DNA of 64,000 nucleotides from Henningerozyma blattae CBS 6284 (Eukaryota > Ascomycota > Saccharomycetes > Saccharomycetales > Saccharomycetaceae), in NCBI RefSeq assembly GCF_000315915.1, contig NC_020192.1, forward strand, positions 620,001-684,000. The letters are read 5' to 3'. Position numbers and translations under genes: made by a program. The notes below the pieces were generated by a model that did no database searches, was not told where the DNA came from, and worked only from the letters and a program-made list of their open reading frames with translations. This document shows, piece after piece, positions 21,752-32,755 of this stretch; position 1 is the first letter of the stretch, and each line of letters opens with the position of its first letter.

Positions 21752-23857
21752 TTAAATATTTATCCTAGTAATTTTTATAATCCCATCCTGACCACCTGAA
21801 ATAATGAATGGGTCTGAGTCATATCTAAGAGCCTCTAATGCTAATAACTTACCCCTTACAGATTCTTTCCCCTCTGTTGAAGAACTATCCAAAGGTTCAA
21901 AATGATTGTATGATTTTAAAACCTCTTTCAAATTTTTGAGGTTTCTCAATTCAATGGATCCATCATTATATGATATAATAATATAGTCGATCATAGATTG
22001 AAATATAATTTGATTTGGAATTTTATCCAGTTTAAATTTCATAATTATTTTTTTTTGATCAAATGAATAAACTAATAATAATTGATTGAATTGAACTAAC
22101 AGTTTCGAACTTTCTTTATTCAAGCATAGTGTGAGTTTATTATCATGCTCACTAATTTCAGGCTCTGCATTATCATATGCACTAAAAGAGCTTTTAATTA
22201 ACTTATCAATACTGATGGTTTGAATAATTTTTCCATTAAATCCATATATGGCTAATTCGTAAGGACTGGAATGTAATGCAATGAATGATTTTTCTGTCAT
22301 ACCTAATATAGCATACAATAATGATTTTGTATTTTCAATTTTATATCTCTTATCAACAATGATTTTTGAAGTGCCATTTGATTCATGGATATTTATTCCT
22401 AAAACATAAGTCATTAATTCTGTGGTCATGAGTAACCATCTATTTTTCAATTTAATCGATTTGATTTCATTTACGGTTATTGGGATAAGTGATGGTGTAG
22501 AACTCTTTTCATTCGAATTACTTTTCTTTATGCCATTAAGATCATTATTAATTTCCTCATCATTTGAATCGCTCTCCATTTCATCCGGATTTTTAAATAT
22601 ATTTAATTTCGATAAAGGTGAAGAACTTTCTTTAACCCATAATTTCAAACCTTCATTATCTACTGTTAAAATTTTATCTAGATCTACTAAAGTAAAATCC
22701 AAAATTTTATTATTACCGGTTAAATTATTACAACTATCGTTTATGTTTGAAAATATAGATCTTAATTCCAAGTCATCCTTTTGTAAACTTGAAGTGAATG
22801 TCAACTCATTTAATGAGCCATTATCTGTATATATTAATATTTGATTTTGAAATCCTTTAATCATTGAAATTGAAGACATGCTATCATTTTCAGATTCATT
22901 TATATTCTCGAAAACTTTTGTCGATACAGTATCCTGAAATTTTTCTGTCAATTTATCATCTTCTAATAAATCATGAGTAGATTTATTGTCATTAGTATTT
23001 GGCTGAATAATATCGTTACCAAATATTTGTTTGAATCGGGTTTTCTCATAGTCTGGTAAATTATTTACAAAATCATCACCATGAGTTTCTAATAAGTTAT
23101 CTTCCATTGTGATAGTTGCTGTTTCTGATTGTAAATCCGTGTTAACACTATTATTATCATCTATTATATCATCTTTAGCGTTGTTATTAGAATGTATATG
23201 ATAATTCAAGGCGTCATCTAAAGCCGATTGTTGATGATCACTAACATTAGTAAATCCCTCATTTGAGTAATTAAACCCACCGTTGAGTGAAGGTTCTGAG
23301 TTTGTATTAATATTCATTTGTTTCATCTTATGAAGCTGTGGATCTCTATTGTTGACAGTTTCTAATTTTGAAGTTATATCGGCACTTTTCAGTAGATATA
23401 TAATTTCTTTAACATTCTCTTGAACTGCCATTCTTGCTCTAATTAATGGTGATGGATCATCTGCGTTTAATCTTGCACTTGAACTTGGAGCTAAGTTTAA
23501 ATGTGAAGCTAAATGTGAATTTGATTCGTCCAATTCAATATCATTATTAATCAATATATTACTCAATTGATATCGTAAGTCTCTATTTTCACCTTCTAAT
23601 TGAGCAATTCTTGCCTTCATCTCAGATCTTTCCAATTCCCAAGAGATTCGATCTCTCTCGTTTTTTGTAAATTGAGTTTGTAGGTAATGCATTACACCTG
23701 GTAAAGTATACTGTGGATGAACATGTTGCTGTTGTTGCTGATGTTGTTGCTGGTGCAATTGTTGCTGTTGTTGCTGTTGTTGCTGTTGTTGTTGTTGCTG
23801 TTGCTGTTGTTGCTGTTGTTGTTGTTGTAATTGATGCTGTTGTTGTGGATTATTCAT
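21752..23857 (-). CDS. FAR8: Striatin-like protein Far8
   Basis: A 701-residue homologue of Far8, the striatin-like subunit of the Far3-7-8-9-10-11 (STRIPAK-like) complex acting in pheromone arrest, TORC2 signalling and mitophagy control. The N-terminus is a long poly-Gln tract (about residues 4-46, CAG/CAA mixed) followed by the conserved striatin caveolin-binding/coiled-coil segment ([11 protein letters not shown] ... [22 protein letters not shown], about 54-100). After an acidic Asn-rich linker, the C-terminal part (about 320-701) shows WD-like strands, ending in [11 protein letters not shown]. It is longer than S. cerevisiae Far8 (523) because of low-complexity inserts. FAR8 is YMR029C, sitting here inside a run of chromosome XI-type genes. 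Confidence 0.88.
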   Translation of the reverse strand: MNNPQQQHQLQQQQQQQQQQQQQQQQQQQQQQQLHQQQHQQQQQHVHPQYTLPGVMHYLQTQFTKNERDRISWELERSEMKARIAQLEGENRDLRYQLSNILINNDIELDESNSHLASHLNLAPSSSARLNADDPSPLIRARMAVQENVKEIIYLLKSADITSKLETVNNRDPQLHKMKQMNINTNSEPSLNGGFNYSNEGFTNVSDHQQSALDDALNYHIHSNNNAKDDIIDDNNSVNTDLQSETATITMEDNLLETHGDDFVNNLPDYEKTRFKQIFGNDIIQPNTNDNKSTHDLLEDDKLTEKFQDTVSTKVFENINESENDSMSSISMIKGFQNQILIYTDNGSLNELTFTSSLQKDDLELRSIFSNINDSCNNLTGNNKILDFTLVDLDKILTVDNEGLKLWVKESSSPLSKLNIFKNPDEMESDSNDEEINNDLNGIKKSNSNEKSSTPSLIPITVNEIKSIKLKNRWLLMTTELMTYVLGINIHESNGTSKIIVDKRYKIENTKSLLYAILGMTEKSFIALHSSPYELAIYGFNGKIIQTISIDKLIKSSFSAYDNAEPEISEHDNKLTLCLNKESSKLLVQFNQLLLVYSFDQKKIIMKFKLDKIPNQIIFQSMIDYIIISYNDGSIELRNLKNLKEVLKSYNHFEPLDSSSTEGKESVRGKLLALEALRYDSDPFIISGGQDGIIKITRINI

Positions 23858-24532
23858 TGTTTATATAAAAGAATGATGATGGACCAATTTAAAAAAAAAA
23901 TAAAAAAAAAAAATTTAACTATTAATGTTTAGCGTATTAATTAGAGGTAATTGTATTAAATTGAAAAGTTATGAATAATATGAAATATTAACATGTAAGT
24001 TCAATAGGAGGGGGAAAAAAAATATCAAGCTGTAATATAATTCTGATTAAATTAAGTCTAGATGATTAAGATTTTTTTTTCTGCCGTAGTTTTCTTATTA
24101 TGGAGTAGGAAAAAAAAAGATGATAATTACCGGAAAGTTCGGATTCTTAGAATTTTAAATGATGATATGAAATAGTATTTTATCAAATTCAATATGATAA
24201 AGTAATTGAATATTTTATTAGTGAGAGGAGTAATAATAGAATAATTTTTTTTTTTGCAATAAAGTTGATTTATGTTTGATTTTCAAAAATTAAAATAATT
24301 TTTGTTTCCTTAATTATGAGAACTAAAAACACCGAGCCATTCACGTGATGGGCTCTAAACTGTTTTCTTTAAAAAAAAAATCTATAAATACAAATGGGGT
24401 TATGGTCCCCTTACCCACATTTGTTAAATGCGTAGTTTAAAGGTGTACAGATATAATTCACATATATATAGACGATATAATATTATTGAAAAAGTTTACA
24501 AAAGTTTTGGCAAAAATAGGCAAAACAAATAC
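23858..24532. other. FAR8 upstream / TMA19 downstream region
   Basis: AT-rich with several A and T tracts. One CACGTGATGGGC (24342-24353) includes an E-box. No gene is seen. Confidence 0.5.
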
Positions 24533-25036
24533 TTAGATCTTTTCTTCAACAATACCGTGTTTCCAGATGGCAACGAATGGAGTAGTACCATCTTCACGGT
24601 AGTTCAACATGACGACCATAGCATCTGGGTCCATGGATTCACCAGTGTAGAATTCCCAGTCCTTGAAAGAACCAATAACCTTCTTGACGTAGGTTTGAGC
24701 ACCCTTTTCGAAAGCAGAGACTTGATCTGGGTTGGTTTCTTGCAATTTACCCTTGACAGCCTTCATGTAACCTTTGATGTAAGTCAAGAAAGATTTCTTG
24801 TCGAAAGCGGTTGGTTGTAATCTGAAAGAGTTGACAACGTTGTTGACAATTTCAGCACCGTCTTCTAAGTCTTCACCACCATCTTCAGCAGATGGGTTAG
24901 CACCAATATCAATGTTGTCACCACCGACCTTGATCATAGCACAGTCAGCTTCGTAGATGACACCATCGACTTCCTTGACATCGTAAGCGTCGGATAATAA
25001 TTCATCGTTGGAGAAAATATCTTTGTAAATAATCAT
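24533..25036 (-). CDS. TMA19: Translationally controlled tumour protein homologue Tma19
   Basis: A 167-residue TCTP-family protein, the same length as yeast Tma19, which associates with ribosomes and moves to mitochondria under stress. The chain starts MIIYKDIFSNDELLSDAYD and contains the family blocks DIGANPSAEDG, VVNSFRLQPTAFDKKSF, and VMLNYREDGTTPFVAIWKHG near the end. Codon choice is strongly biased (GGT, GTC, AAG), as in FBA1, indicating high expression. OAR1, its neighbour in S. cerevisiae, is absent here; DEF1 follows directly. Confidence 0.98.
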   Translation of the reverse strand: MIIYKDIFSNDELLSDAYDVKEVDGVIYEADCAMIKVGGDNIDIGANPSAEDGGEDLEDGAEIVNNVVNSFRLQPTAFDKKSFLTYIKGYMKAVKGKLQETNPDQVSAFEKGAQTYVKKVIGSFKDWEFYTGESMDPDAMVVMLNYREDGTTPFVAIWKHGIVEEKI

Positions 25037-25572
25037 TTTTGTATGTGCAGCGGTGAATGTGATTGGTTAAATAAAGAAGGAAGTTTTTAAACAAAAAACA
25101 AGAAAGAAAAATGAACGTATAACCTTGAACTTTTTATTAAATTTTTAAACGGTTTAAATAGTAGAATAGTTGAACAAAAATTTTCGAAAAAATTTCATAA
25201 TAAAAAAAAAAAATAAAAAAAAAAATAACAATTTCGGGAAACAAAAGGAAAAAAAAATAGACAATTAAAATAAATCTTTATTTCAACAATATTTTTCCCC
25301 ATACAGGAAACGATCGTTACGTACGGCTCATCTTTACACGATCTAATACAGTGAAATGAATCAAGCAAGATTCAAAGAAATCAGTAAATTAATAAATAAG
25401 GAGACATTACAATTATATCGTATCTATACGTATATATTATATACACATTTAAATTCAATCAGTTAATTAGGTAGTAGTAGTCGTCAGAAATATGCCCCTT
25501 GACGAGATTTTGTTTTGCTCAATAAAAGGGATGATATTGTTTCAACTAAAAGAATAAACAGATGAAAAAATG

Positions 25573-25604
<32 letters not shown>

Positions 25605-25863
25605 TTACAACAAATCACAGAGTGAAGTTCCCACTAGTTGTGTTGCTAAGAAAAAGATGGAAGAGAATCATGTTTGAAAGAACGAATATTCAATTGTAAT
25701 AGAAGCAAATCAAATATTTAGCGAATTAAAAGAAAAAAAAATAATAAAAAAACGATGCAATAAAAATGATGAATAGTGTTTCTTTTTCTTTTTTTTCTTC
25801 TCTTCCATTCTTTTTCTTTATTTTATAAAAAATATGTGTTTTTATTTTTTAACAATGCATAAT
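25037..25863. other. Intergenic region TMA19-DEF1 with AGT microsatellite
   Basis: About 0.8 kb covering the TMA19 promoter and the DEF1 3' flank. A (GTA)n trinucleotide run of about 32 bp lies at 25573-25604. Otherwise AT-rich; no gene is seen. Confidence 0.6.
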
Positions 25864-25931
25864 TTAGTAGAACCCTCTTGATGCTTGAGAAGCGTAATCG
25901 TAACCATTGAACCCGTATGGAACTCCTTGTT

Positions 25932-25962
<31 letters not shown>

Positions 25963-28446
25963 TTGTTGTTGTTGTTGTTGTTGCTGTTGTTGGAATTGAT
26001 AGTACTGTTGGAATTGGGCTTGTTGTGGGTTCATTGGTTGTTGATCATTTGTATGTTGAGATTGCTGAGCTTGTACTTGACCTTGTTGATCTTCATTAGT
26101 ATGTTGAGATGGAGATTGAGCTTGTTGGGATTGAGCTTGTTGAGATTGAGCTTGTTGCAATTGTTGGTTTGCTTGAGCTTGACCGTAACCTGCGTAACCT
26201 GCGTAACCACCTTTTGGTACTTGGTAAGGATATTGACCAGCCATACCATATTGTGGTTGAGCGTATGGGAAAGATTGTTGGTAGAAGTGACCGTAGTATG
26301 GCATGAAAGAACCGTTATATTGAGGTTGACCCAATTGACCAGCATTTTGAGTGGATTGTTGTTGTTGTTGTTGTTGAGTGGATTGTTGAGTAGATTGTTG
26401 TTGAGTTTGGATATGTGAAGGAGCAGGGGAGGAAGAAGTTAAATCGGTCTTTGCAGTGGAAGATTGATCATAACGTTGTTGTAATTTATAAGGATCAGAA
26501 GTCATGTTACCGGTTGCAGAGATGTTGGCGGCAGCAGCAGCCATGGATTGAGATGGTTGTTGATATTGTTGAGAGTAACCAAATGTTTGAGAATCATACA
26601 TACCTGGGTAAGAATAGCCTGGGAATTGGTTTTGATACATATAATATTGTTGTTGGGCCACTGCAGCAGCATTAGCAGGAGAGTTTGTAGAATTGATGGA
26701 GGAGTTGGCGACTTGTGGGGATTGAGAATATTGTTGAGCCAAGTATTGTTGTTGAGCTTGTTGAGCTTGGGCTTGAGCTTGAGCTTGAGCTTGAGCTTGA
26801 GCTTGAGCTTGTTGTTGAGCTTGGATTTGAGCTTGTTGTTGAGCTTGTAATTGAGCTTGTTGTTGGTTATAATATTGGGATTGAGTGGATTTTGCTTGAG
26901 CTTGTTGTTGTTGAACTTGTTGAACTTGTGGAATTTGTTCAATTTGTTCTGGGGCTACAGGAATATCAGTTTCCACTGGTTTTTGTTTAACAGTCTTTTC
27001 AGTTTCAGCAGGGGTAGCGACGGGGGAAGATTCTTGTTTTTCAGTCTTTTCTGGTTCAGCATCTTGTTCTTCTTCATCTTCTTCTGAGCTTTCTTCTTCA
27101 GAGGATTCCTCGGATGAGTCTTCTTCAGAACTTTCTTCTTCGGAGGATTCTTCTTCAGAGGATTCTTCATCTTCGTCTTCTTCAGAAGAGACTTCTTGTT
27201 TGAGTTCAGTTTCCTTTGCGGCGGCAGCAGCTGGAGTTTCAGTTTCTATTGGGACTTCAGTTTCTGGAGCAGCAACGGCAGCATTGGATTCTTCAGTTTC
27301 TTGTACAGACAACTTTTCTAGAGAAGATTTCAATTCATTAGTTTCAGTTGTTGTTGTAGAAGGTTTCTTTTTAACAATTTTTGGTTTTGGAGTCGCAATG
27401 GCGGCCCACGACATTTTCTTTGTAGTAGTAGTGGCAGAAGCAGAAGCAGAAGCAGAAGCAGAAGCAGAAGCAGAAGTAGTGGCAGAAGCAGTGGCAGCAG
27501 CAGCGGCTGGAGCGTTTGTGGATGCAGTGGGTAAAGATTCTGGAGTTTTTGTTGACAAAGAAGGTTGTTGAGACACAGAAGGTTGTTGGTGCTTGGCGGA
27601 AGGTAATGATTTTTCCACAGGTTTCTGTTGTGTGTGTTTAATTTCTTTAGAACCGATGACAGAAGCCCACGAAGTTGTGTGGGATACTATTTTGGAAGGG
27701 CCTGTGGAATGCTTCAAGTTTTCTGATTTGATGATATGTTTTGTGGAGGAATGAACGTTTGTTTTGTTGTTTGGAGTGGCGGTGCTGGTGCTGGTGATGG
27801 TGCTATTGCTCTTTAATTTTTCTTTATCCAGTAAATCATCAGCTTGAGGATCTTGAGGTTCTGCAGGCTGTAAAGCGGCAGAGGCGGGAGTATCTTGCGG
27901 ATCCCTTTGGGTATCCTGCTGCTGTGTATGCGAGGTAGTCTTGTGGTCCTTTTTGGCAGTGCGAGGTTGATGAGGATGGGCATGGTCCTGTTGTGGGTGA
28001 GTATTTGTACTGGTTGCTGTAGAATTATTATGCTGTGACGGAGATGAATTTGTATGAGTATTGCTATTAATGTGGATATGCTGTTTATTGTTGTTGGATG
28101 AGTCGTGTTTTGACGAATCGTGCTGTGACAAATGTTGTTGTTGTTCCAATTGTTGTTGTAATAACAGTTGTTCTTTTCTCTCTTGTCTTTCCTTCTTGGA
28201 AGGTTTTTTGACTTCGTCCCATTTGGTGACGGAACCTGAAGTGATCTTGTCGATTATCGTTTCCAAATCGTCATATTCTTGTACCAAATCAATCAAATCG
28301 TCGTTGGTCCAATCGGGGAACAGTTCGGTTAGTGTGTTTAGTTTTGATTTTATGGCAGGAGAGAGTTTTTTATTGCTGTTTGCCGACGATTGGGCTGTGT
28401 TACTGAATAGATTATGTGTGTTTGATCTCCTGAACTGTGAAGACAT
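25864..28446 (-). CDS. DEF1: RNA polymerase II degradation factor Def1
   Basis: An 860-residue homologue of Def1 (738 in S. cerevisiae), which recruits ubiquitin ligase to stalled RNA polymerase II after DNA damage. The CUE-like domain is near the N-terminus (about residues 27-70: [21 protein letters not shown], then [19 protein letters not shown]). The ATG at 28446 gives MSSQFRR and aligns with yeast; the longer upstream frame is Ser/Leu junk. Low-complexity blocks follow: Ser-Ala repeats, acidic Glu-Ser clusters (about 430-480), an (Ala-Gln)n minisatellite, and near the C-terminus a poly-Gln run joined to a run of 10 Ala. In S. cerevisiae the Gln-rich C-terminus is cut off by the proteasome to release the active form. 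Confidence 0.95.
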
Positions 28447-29128
28447 TGCGAGAGGGGGGGGGGAGAGAGATAGGGTGTAAGAATAGTTTTTTTTGTTTTT
28501 GAATTTGTTTAAAGTATTGTAGAGGGAGGGAAAGGAAGAAGCAGAGAGAGAAGAGAGGGAGAAAGAGAGAGAAGTTTTATAGTTAGTTAGTAAGTCTTTG
28601 CCTTTTGTAAATTCACTGGAGTGATTGAGAAGAGGGAAAGAAAGAGAGAGGAAGAGAAAAAAGAGCACGGAAGGGAATGAGAGTTGGGATAAGCGAATTG
28701 TAATGAGATCTTGATTAATATTTTTTTTTCTTCTTTATAGCAGCGAGAGATAAGAAAGAAGCGAAAAGTGAAAATGAAAGTGAAAATGAAAGTGAAAATG
28801 AAAGTGAAAAGCAAGAGAGAATAGGAAAGAATACGGAAGAGAATCTATTTTGTCTGCACTTAACAGGCCGTGGAAAAAGTAGCGAGAAAAGCAAGAGAAA
28901 AGCGGAAAACTGGCAGAGACAAAGAGAGAAAGAGAAAGATAGAGAAAGATAGAGAAAGAGACAGCAAAACAAATTTAGGCGCGGTGGCAAAGTGTTAGGG
29001 CAGATACAGACGTGGACGTATGTAGGTCGAATATATATAGGTGGGAGAGTATAAATGGATGCAAACTATACAAGTGACGGCGAGAGGGAGCAGGAGCAGG
29101 AGCAGGGGCAGGAGTGCCAGTACAAGCG
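28447..29128. other. DEF1 upstream region, strongly purine-biased
   Basis: From about 28505 to 28985 the plus strand is almost all A and G (GAGA, GAAAG runs). It includes three perfect tandem copies of a 12-bp unit (28768-28803, GTGAAAATGAAA). MDM35 downstream sequence follows. No gene is seen. Confidence 0.6.
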
Positions 29129-29392
29129 CTACTTCGACTCGGACTCTTGGATGATCCCGCCCGTTTCGAAAGGAGCCTCTTTACGGGCCTCGTCCAACGC
29201 AGGCTGGATACCTTGTTTGACAAGCGCAGTCTTTAAACACTCACTGTAGGCGTACCATTGCTTGGCACATTCGTTTTCAATAGATTTACCCTTGAGGAAC
29301 TTTTCCGAGTACCAGGTGTTGAAACAGTCGTCGTAGGTTTTCTTCAACTCTGTACACTCTGGAGCACAACTAGCAGACATTATGTTACCCAT
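29129..29392 (-). CDS. MDM35: Mdm35, intermembrane-space partner of Ups proteins
   Basis: An 87-residue twin CX9C protein of the TRIAP1/Mdm35 family. It binds Ups1 and Ups2 in the mitochondrial intermembrane space and so supports phosphatidic acid and phosphatidylserine transfer. Both CX9C motifs are visible ([11 protein letters not shown] and [11 protein letters not shown]), as are the conserved SEKFLKGKS and [14 protein letters not shown] blocks. The ATG at 29392 gives MGNIMSAS, identical to the yeast start; the longer upstream frame is rejected. It lies between DEF1 and ASK1 as in S. cerevisiae. Codons are GC-richer than in most genes of the window. Confidence 0.98.
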   Translation of the reverse strand: MGNIMSASCAPECTELKKTYDDCFNTWYSEKFLKGKSIENECAKQWYAYSECLKTALVKQGIQPALDEARKEAPFETGGIIQESESK

Positions 29393-29562
29393 CGAGATTC
29401 GTGAGAGAAGGGTATTATATGTGGAGGAATCAGCAAAAAACAAACAAACACGAGGAGATAGAGGCCAATTTTTGTGGTGGTTGATTTGAGGGGTCCATTG
29501 AGGAGTAGAGTTTTTCAGCGAGGTTTCGGGCGAGAACTGGCACGTGTCTGTATGCACTGGAA

Positions 29563-30123
29563 TCACCCTCTACGAAGAGGAGAACTGGCATAGCTTGAAC
29601 TTGAGGCGTATTCTTGTTGTAGCAGCAAAGAGACCTTACGTTTGTTGGACCGTGCCAGCTGGCTTGTGCTGGGCTCGGCGGCTGGCGGCTGTTGGCCTGT
29701 GACGGTGAGATAGTCTTCGTCGTCGCTGGAGTCTGGGAGCATTAGAGATTGAAGGTGGGACACGGTTGGAGGGTCTTGCAAAGAGCTGTCTTGGTCTGGA
29801 GCCCGGACGGCTGCGGTAGCGGTAGCGGTTGCATTTGTGGTTGCATTTGTGGTTGCACTTGCGGTTGCATTTGCGGTTGCACTTGCCTCGCTTTGCTTTG
29901 CTTCACCGTCTGCCAGAGTGTTGAAATCGACGTTGCCGGATCTTTCGAAAAGAGTTGTTAGCCAAGAAAGAGAATCAAGGATATCCTCCGAGTGTTCACT
30001 AAACTGTTTAAGACTGGGGATGATGCTGCGAGTGACAGTGGTGAAGCAGTCGGTGAGGTTGCCGTCGATACGCTGCAACTGCAGGGTGATTTCTTGCTCG
30101 ATCTTTTCTATTTCGGCCTCCAT
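29563..30123 (-). CDS. ASK1: DASH/Dam1 complex subunit Ask1
   Basis: A 186-residue homologue of Ask1, a subunit of the kinetochore Dam1/DASH ring that couples chromosomes to microtubules. The conserved N-terminal helical region ([20 protein letters not shown], then [22 protein letters not shown]) covers about residues 1-65. After it comes an Ala/Thr/Asn-rich repeat coded by a degenerate minisatellite (about 29815-29880), then an acidic SDDEDY patch. The ATG at 30123 aligns with the yeast start; an in-frame ATG at 30279 would add a basic repeat-coded extension and is less likely. It is much shorter than S. cerevisiae Ask1 (292) in the unstructured C-terminal part. Confidence 0.88.
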   Translation of the reverse strand: MEAEIEKIEQEITLQLQRIDGNLTDCFTTVTRSIIPSLKQFSEHSEDILDSLSWLTTLFERSGNVDFNTLADGEAKQSEASATANATASATTNATTNATATATAAVRAPDQDSSLQDPPTVSHLQSLMLPDSSDDEDYLTVTGQQPPAAEPSTSQLARSNKRKVSLLLQQEYASSSSYASSPLRRG

Positions 30124-30379
30124 GACGAGCTTGCTTGCTTGCTTGCTCTGGGCGTGTGTCTCGTACCGTTTTATAGCCTTGCTTTGTTTTCCTTGTTTTC
30201 CCTGGTCCTTGTTTTCCCTGGTCCTTGTTTTCCCTTCCGCCTTTTCTCCGCGGAACATTTGCCAATGCTGCTCCGCCATGCTCGATCGATCTGTCCGTAT
30301 ATAACAACAGGCATCATCGCATCGCCGTCTGGAATAAATAGAGTTCTGGGCCAGGCAAAGCAGAGCAGAGCAAAGCAAA

Positions 30380-31516
30380 ATGGCAAAGAAACCCGCTAAT
30401 CTGTTCTACTTGCTGCCGCTAGCAGGCCTCGTCCCGTGGACAGGTATGCTTATAGCAATGCTCGCATGCTGGGGCGCCCAAGGCCGTCCCATCTATTGGT
30501 TCATGCATAGCTACCAAAGTCCAGTCTATCTTTCAGATATCGGTGCTACTAATCTTCGACCGCTATTTATCTCCTGTGCCGGTGCACAAGGGTTGATATA
30601 TGTGATCTGTGTGGCTTGCGAGTATTACCAACGTGCAGGCCGTCGTTGGCCATGGCAAAAACACAAGGCGTATGTGGCTGAAAGCTCAGACTACAAGACA
30701 TATGCCTCGCAGTTGGCCTCCCAGCGCTATCTCATGCCGCCATGGTACACCCGCGACGAACGCAACCTGATCTGGGCGGCTACCGTGCTGGCCGCCATTG
30801 GCGAACTCGCACTGTTGTTCTGTTCTATTTTCTCGACCGCGTTATACCATCATGTCCATTTATCGATGGTGGGTGTTTTCATTGCATTCATGTTTCTATC
30901 CATCTGTTGCCAAGGTGCCGAATATTTCCTCATGGGCAAACACTACGCGCTGATCCATCCGTTGGCCTCTGCCGAAGATCACCAAATCACTTTCGAAGAG
31001 TTGAGTTGGAAACAATGGCGTGGCCACATATGGAACAAGTTCACACTAAGTGCCACTTGCAAAATGTCTTGGTTGACCCTTGCGTTTGTTTGGGCCATTT
31101 GTTTCGGCTGTTGTTCTTCGGACTCCACCAAGGCTGCCTTCGAATGGGTCTTGTGTTTTTGGTACTCCTTCTACTTCTTATTTTTCTCCATCGACTTCTA
31201 CTTGGGTGGCCGCTACAGAGATTCGAAATACTTCCACCAAATCCAACAACAATCGTTTGCCAGATACTACAAATACGATATCCGCGGCGATACCAAAGAA
31301 GAAGAAGAAGAAGAAGAAGCAGACGACACGTATTCTGATATCCACATCGACCAGTACTCTGCCATGCAAGTGCCGGACGGTAAGCAACTGGACAAGGCGA
31401 AATCGCAGTTGCAATACCGTGATGACAAGTCGCAATTCACCCTGATCGCCCCTTCGCGCTCGTATCACAAGAACAGTGACATACAGGTCATCTCAAACAA
31501 CAGCAACAATATCTAA
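30380..31516 (+). CDS. SFK1: Sfk1, plasma-membrane multi-span protein
   Basis: A 378-residue Frag1/DRAM/Sfk1-family protein. In yeast Sfk1 works with the phosphatidylinositol 4-kinase Stt4 and affects lipid asymmetry of the plasma membrane. About six hydrophobic segments are visible, starting at about residues 8-30, 63-80, 128-150, 160-185, 222-245 and 250-272. The cytosolic tail has an acidic run of 8 Glu (GAA/GAG repeat, about 31300-31320). Base composition is striking: the 60 bases at 30721-30780 contain 39 G or C, where the ARP9 gene 5 kb away has lines with 14. It is divergent with ASK1 across 256 bp, as in S. cerevisiae. Confidence 0.93.
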   Translation: MAKKPANLFYLLPLAGLVPWTGMLIAMLACWGAQGRPIYWFMHSYQSPVYLSDIGATNLRPLFISCAGAQGLIYVICVACEYYQRAGRRWPWQKHKAYVAESSDYKTYASQLASQRYLMPPWYTRDERNLIWAATVLAAIGELALLFCSIFSTALYHHVHLSMVGVFIAFMFLSICCQGAEYFLMGKHYALIHPLASAEDHQITFEELSWKQWRGHIWNKFTLSATCKMSWLTLAFVWAICFGCCSSDSTKAAFEWVLCFWYSFYFLFFSIDFYLGGRYRDSKYFHQIQQQSFARYYKYDIRGDTKEEEEEEEADDTYSDIHIDQYSAMQVPDGKQLDKAKSQLQYRDDKSQFTLIAPSRSYHKNSDIQVISNNSNNI

Positions 31517-31750
31517 TATCAAACATTTACTTATGCACGCTACATACTACAAATATATATATATATACACACTTATAAAGCTGCAACCCGCCATGCGCAG
31601 TTGCCCCTTCACAACCCGCCCATCAAGTATACAAAGTCCTGGGCCCGGATCGTCTTCTTCCTCTCTTTATCCTCCTCATACCAAAGCAGATTGTCAATGC
31701 TTTCTTGCGACATCACATGACTCCGCGGGTCGTGCCCCACCTGTTTCTTC

Positions 31751-32755
31751 CTACGACCCCCCATTCCTTCCTGCTCCTTCTCCCTCCTCGTCTTGCTTTG
31801 CAACTATATCCTCACGCTTGGGCAACCCCGCCATCTCTTGAATCTCCAACTCCATCAGCTCAATTAGCCGCCCAGTGTCGCCGTTTGCATTGCCATCGCC
31901 GTTTCCCTTGCCAGCGCCGTTTGCATTTTCGGCGGCACCGCCACTGCCCATCATTCTGCGGAACCGCGAATGACCCCACGGATCCATACTTTTCTGTCCA
32001 CGGATATATTCCTCCTCTTCCCATCTCATCTGTCTGACCAAATCTTTCCAATACCAATGCGGTTTTCCAGGGCCCAAGCGTAGATCATTTGACATTCCAT
32101 CTGCCGCCATTGTCATCTCCGCAGGCATTGGCATCGCCATCGCCATTGTCGTGTCCATGGGCATTGGCATCGTCTCGTATACACTCTCGTTTAACATCGT
32201 TCCGTCATTCACTCTTCCTCGTGCAGATTTCATCTGTTTTTCAATCTCTTCTTTACGTGCCAATTCTTTTTCCTTTTTCCACAGGTTCATCATGATTTCT
32301 CGACGACGGCCTTCGTCATGTGCGATATTCGTCGCTTGCAACATCCCATCATATCCAACACCCAGATGGCTATCTTTTTCCACTTGGATCGTGGGTGGCA
32401 AATTCATCCTATTCTGTCTACCATTGTTACCGCCTCTCCTTGTTCTTCTTTCAGTTTTCCCGGGACCCATGTTATCCCATACTATAGAATACGTCCTACC
32501 TTCCGGACGGATCTTGATACTGGATTCCGGATTATACTCTAACCCACCGCCATCGTTCGAGAAATCCGCCAATTGTGCTGCTGTGGATGAGGCACTACGG
32601 AAATCTTCAAACCCACTACCATCACCATTATCTTGATTAGAGGCTATAGGTTTGCCCACTAACCCATACTTCTTCCATGCTCGGTACAAAGCTTGTCCAC
32701 TCACAGGATCCCCTGGTTGGACGTACACCGAATCTGTTATGCTTTTTCTTGCCAT
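31751..32755 (-). CDS. EIS1: Short, divergent eisosome protein of the Eis1/YKL050C family
   Basis: A 334-residue protein. Near its N-terminus it has VYVQPGDPVSGQALYRAWKK and, about 30 residues on, SASSTAAQLA. These match the N-terminal block of Eis1 (VYQTTGEPLSREALYKAKLKYG, then AASDKAANLA), a protein of the plasma-membrane eisosome. Position agrees: in S. cerevisiae both YKL050C (beside SFK1) and EIS1 (beside HOF1) sit at this point. The long coiled-coil core of Eis1 (843 residues) is missing; instead there is a short charged helical stretch (about 150-180) and Met/Ala/Gly/Asn-rich simple repeats. It may be a truncated or quickly evolving copy. The link is from one motif block plus synteny. 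Confidence 0.65.
   Translation of the reverse strand: MARKSITDSVYVQPGDPVSGQALYRAWKKYGLVGKPIASNQDNGDGSGFEDFRSASSTAAQLADFSNDGGGLEYNPESSIKIRPEGRTYSIVWDNMGPGKTERRTRRGGNNGRQNRMNLPPTIQVEKDSHLGVGYDGMLQATNIAHDEGRRREIMMNLWKKEKELARKEEIEKQMKSARGRVNDGTMLNESVYETMPMPMDTTMAMAMPMPAEMTMAADGMSNDLRLGPGKPHWYWKDLVRQMRWEEEEYIRGQKSMDPWGHSRFRRMMGSGGAAENANGAGKGNGDGNANGDTGRLIELMELEIQEMAGLPKREDIVAKQDEEGEGAGRNGGS

Noticed and set aside
26031..27571. Many frames on both strands across DEF1
   Set aside because: They are shadows of the Gln/Ala/Ser/Glu repeats of DEF1 in other frames.
30124..30279. N-terminal extension of ASK1 to the ATG at 30279
   Set aside because: The added part is coded by a simple repeat (CCTGGTCCTTGTTTTC-type), is basic low complexity and has no counterpart in Ask1.
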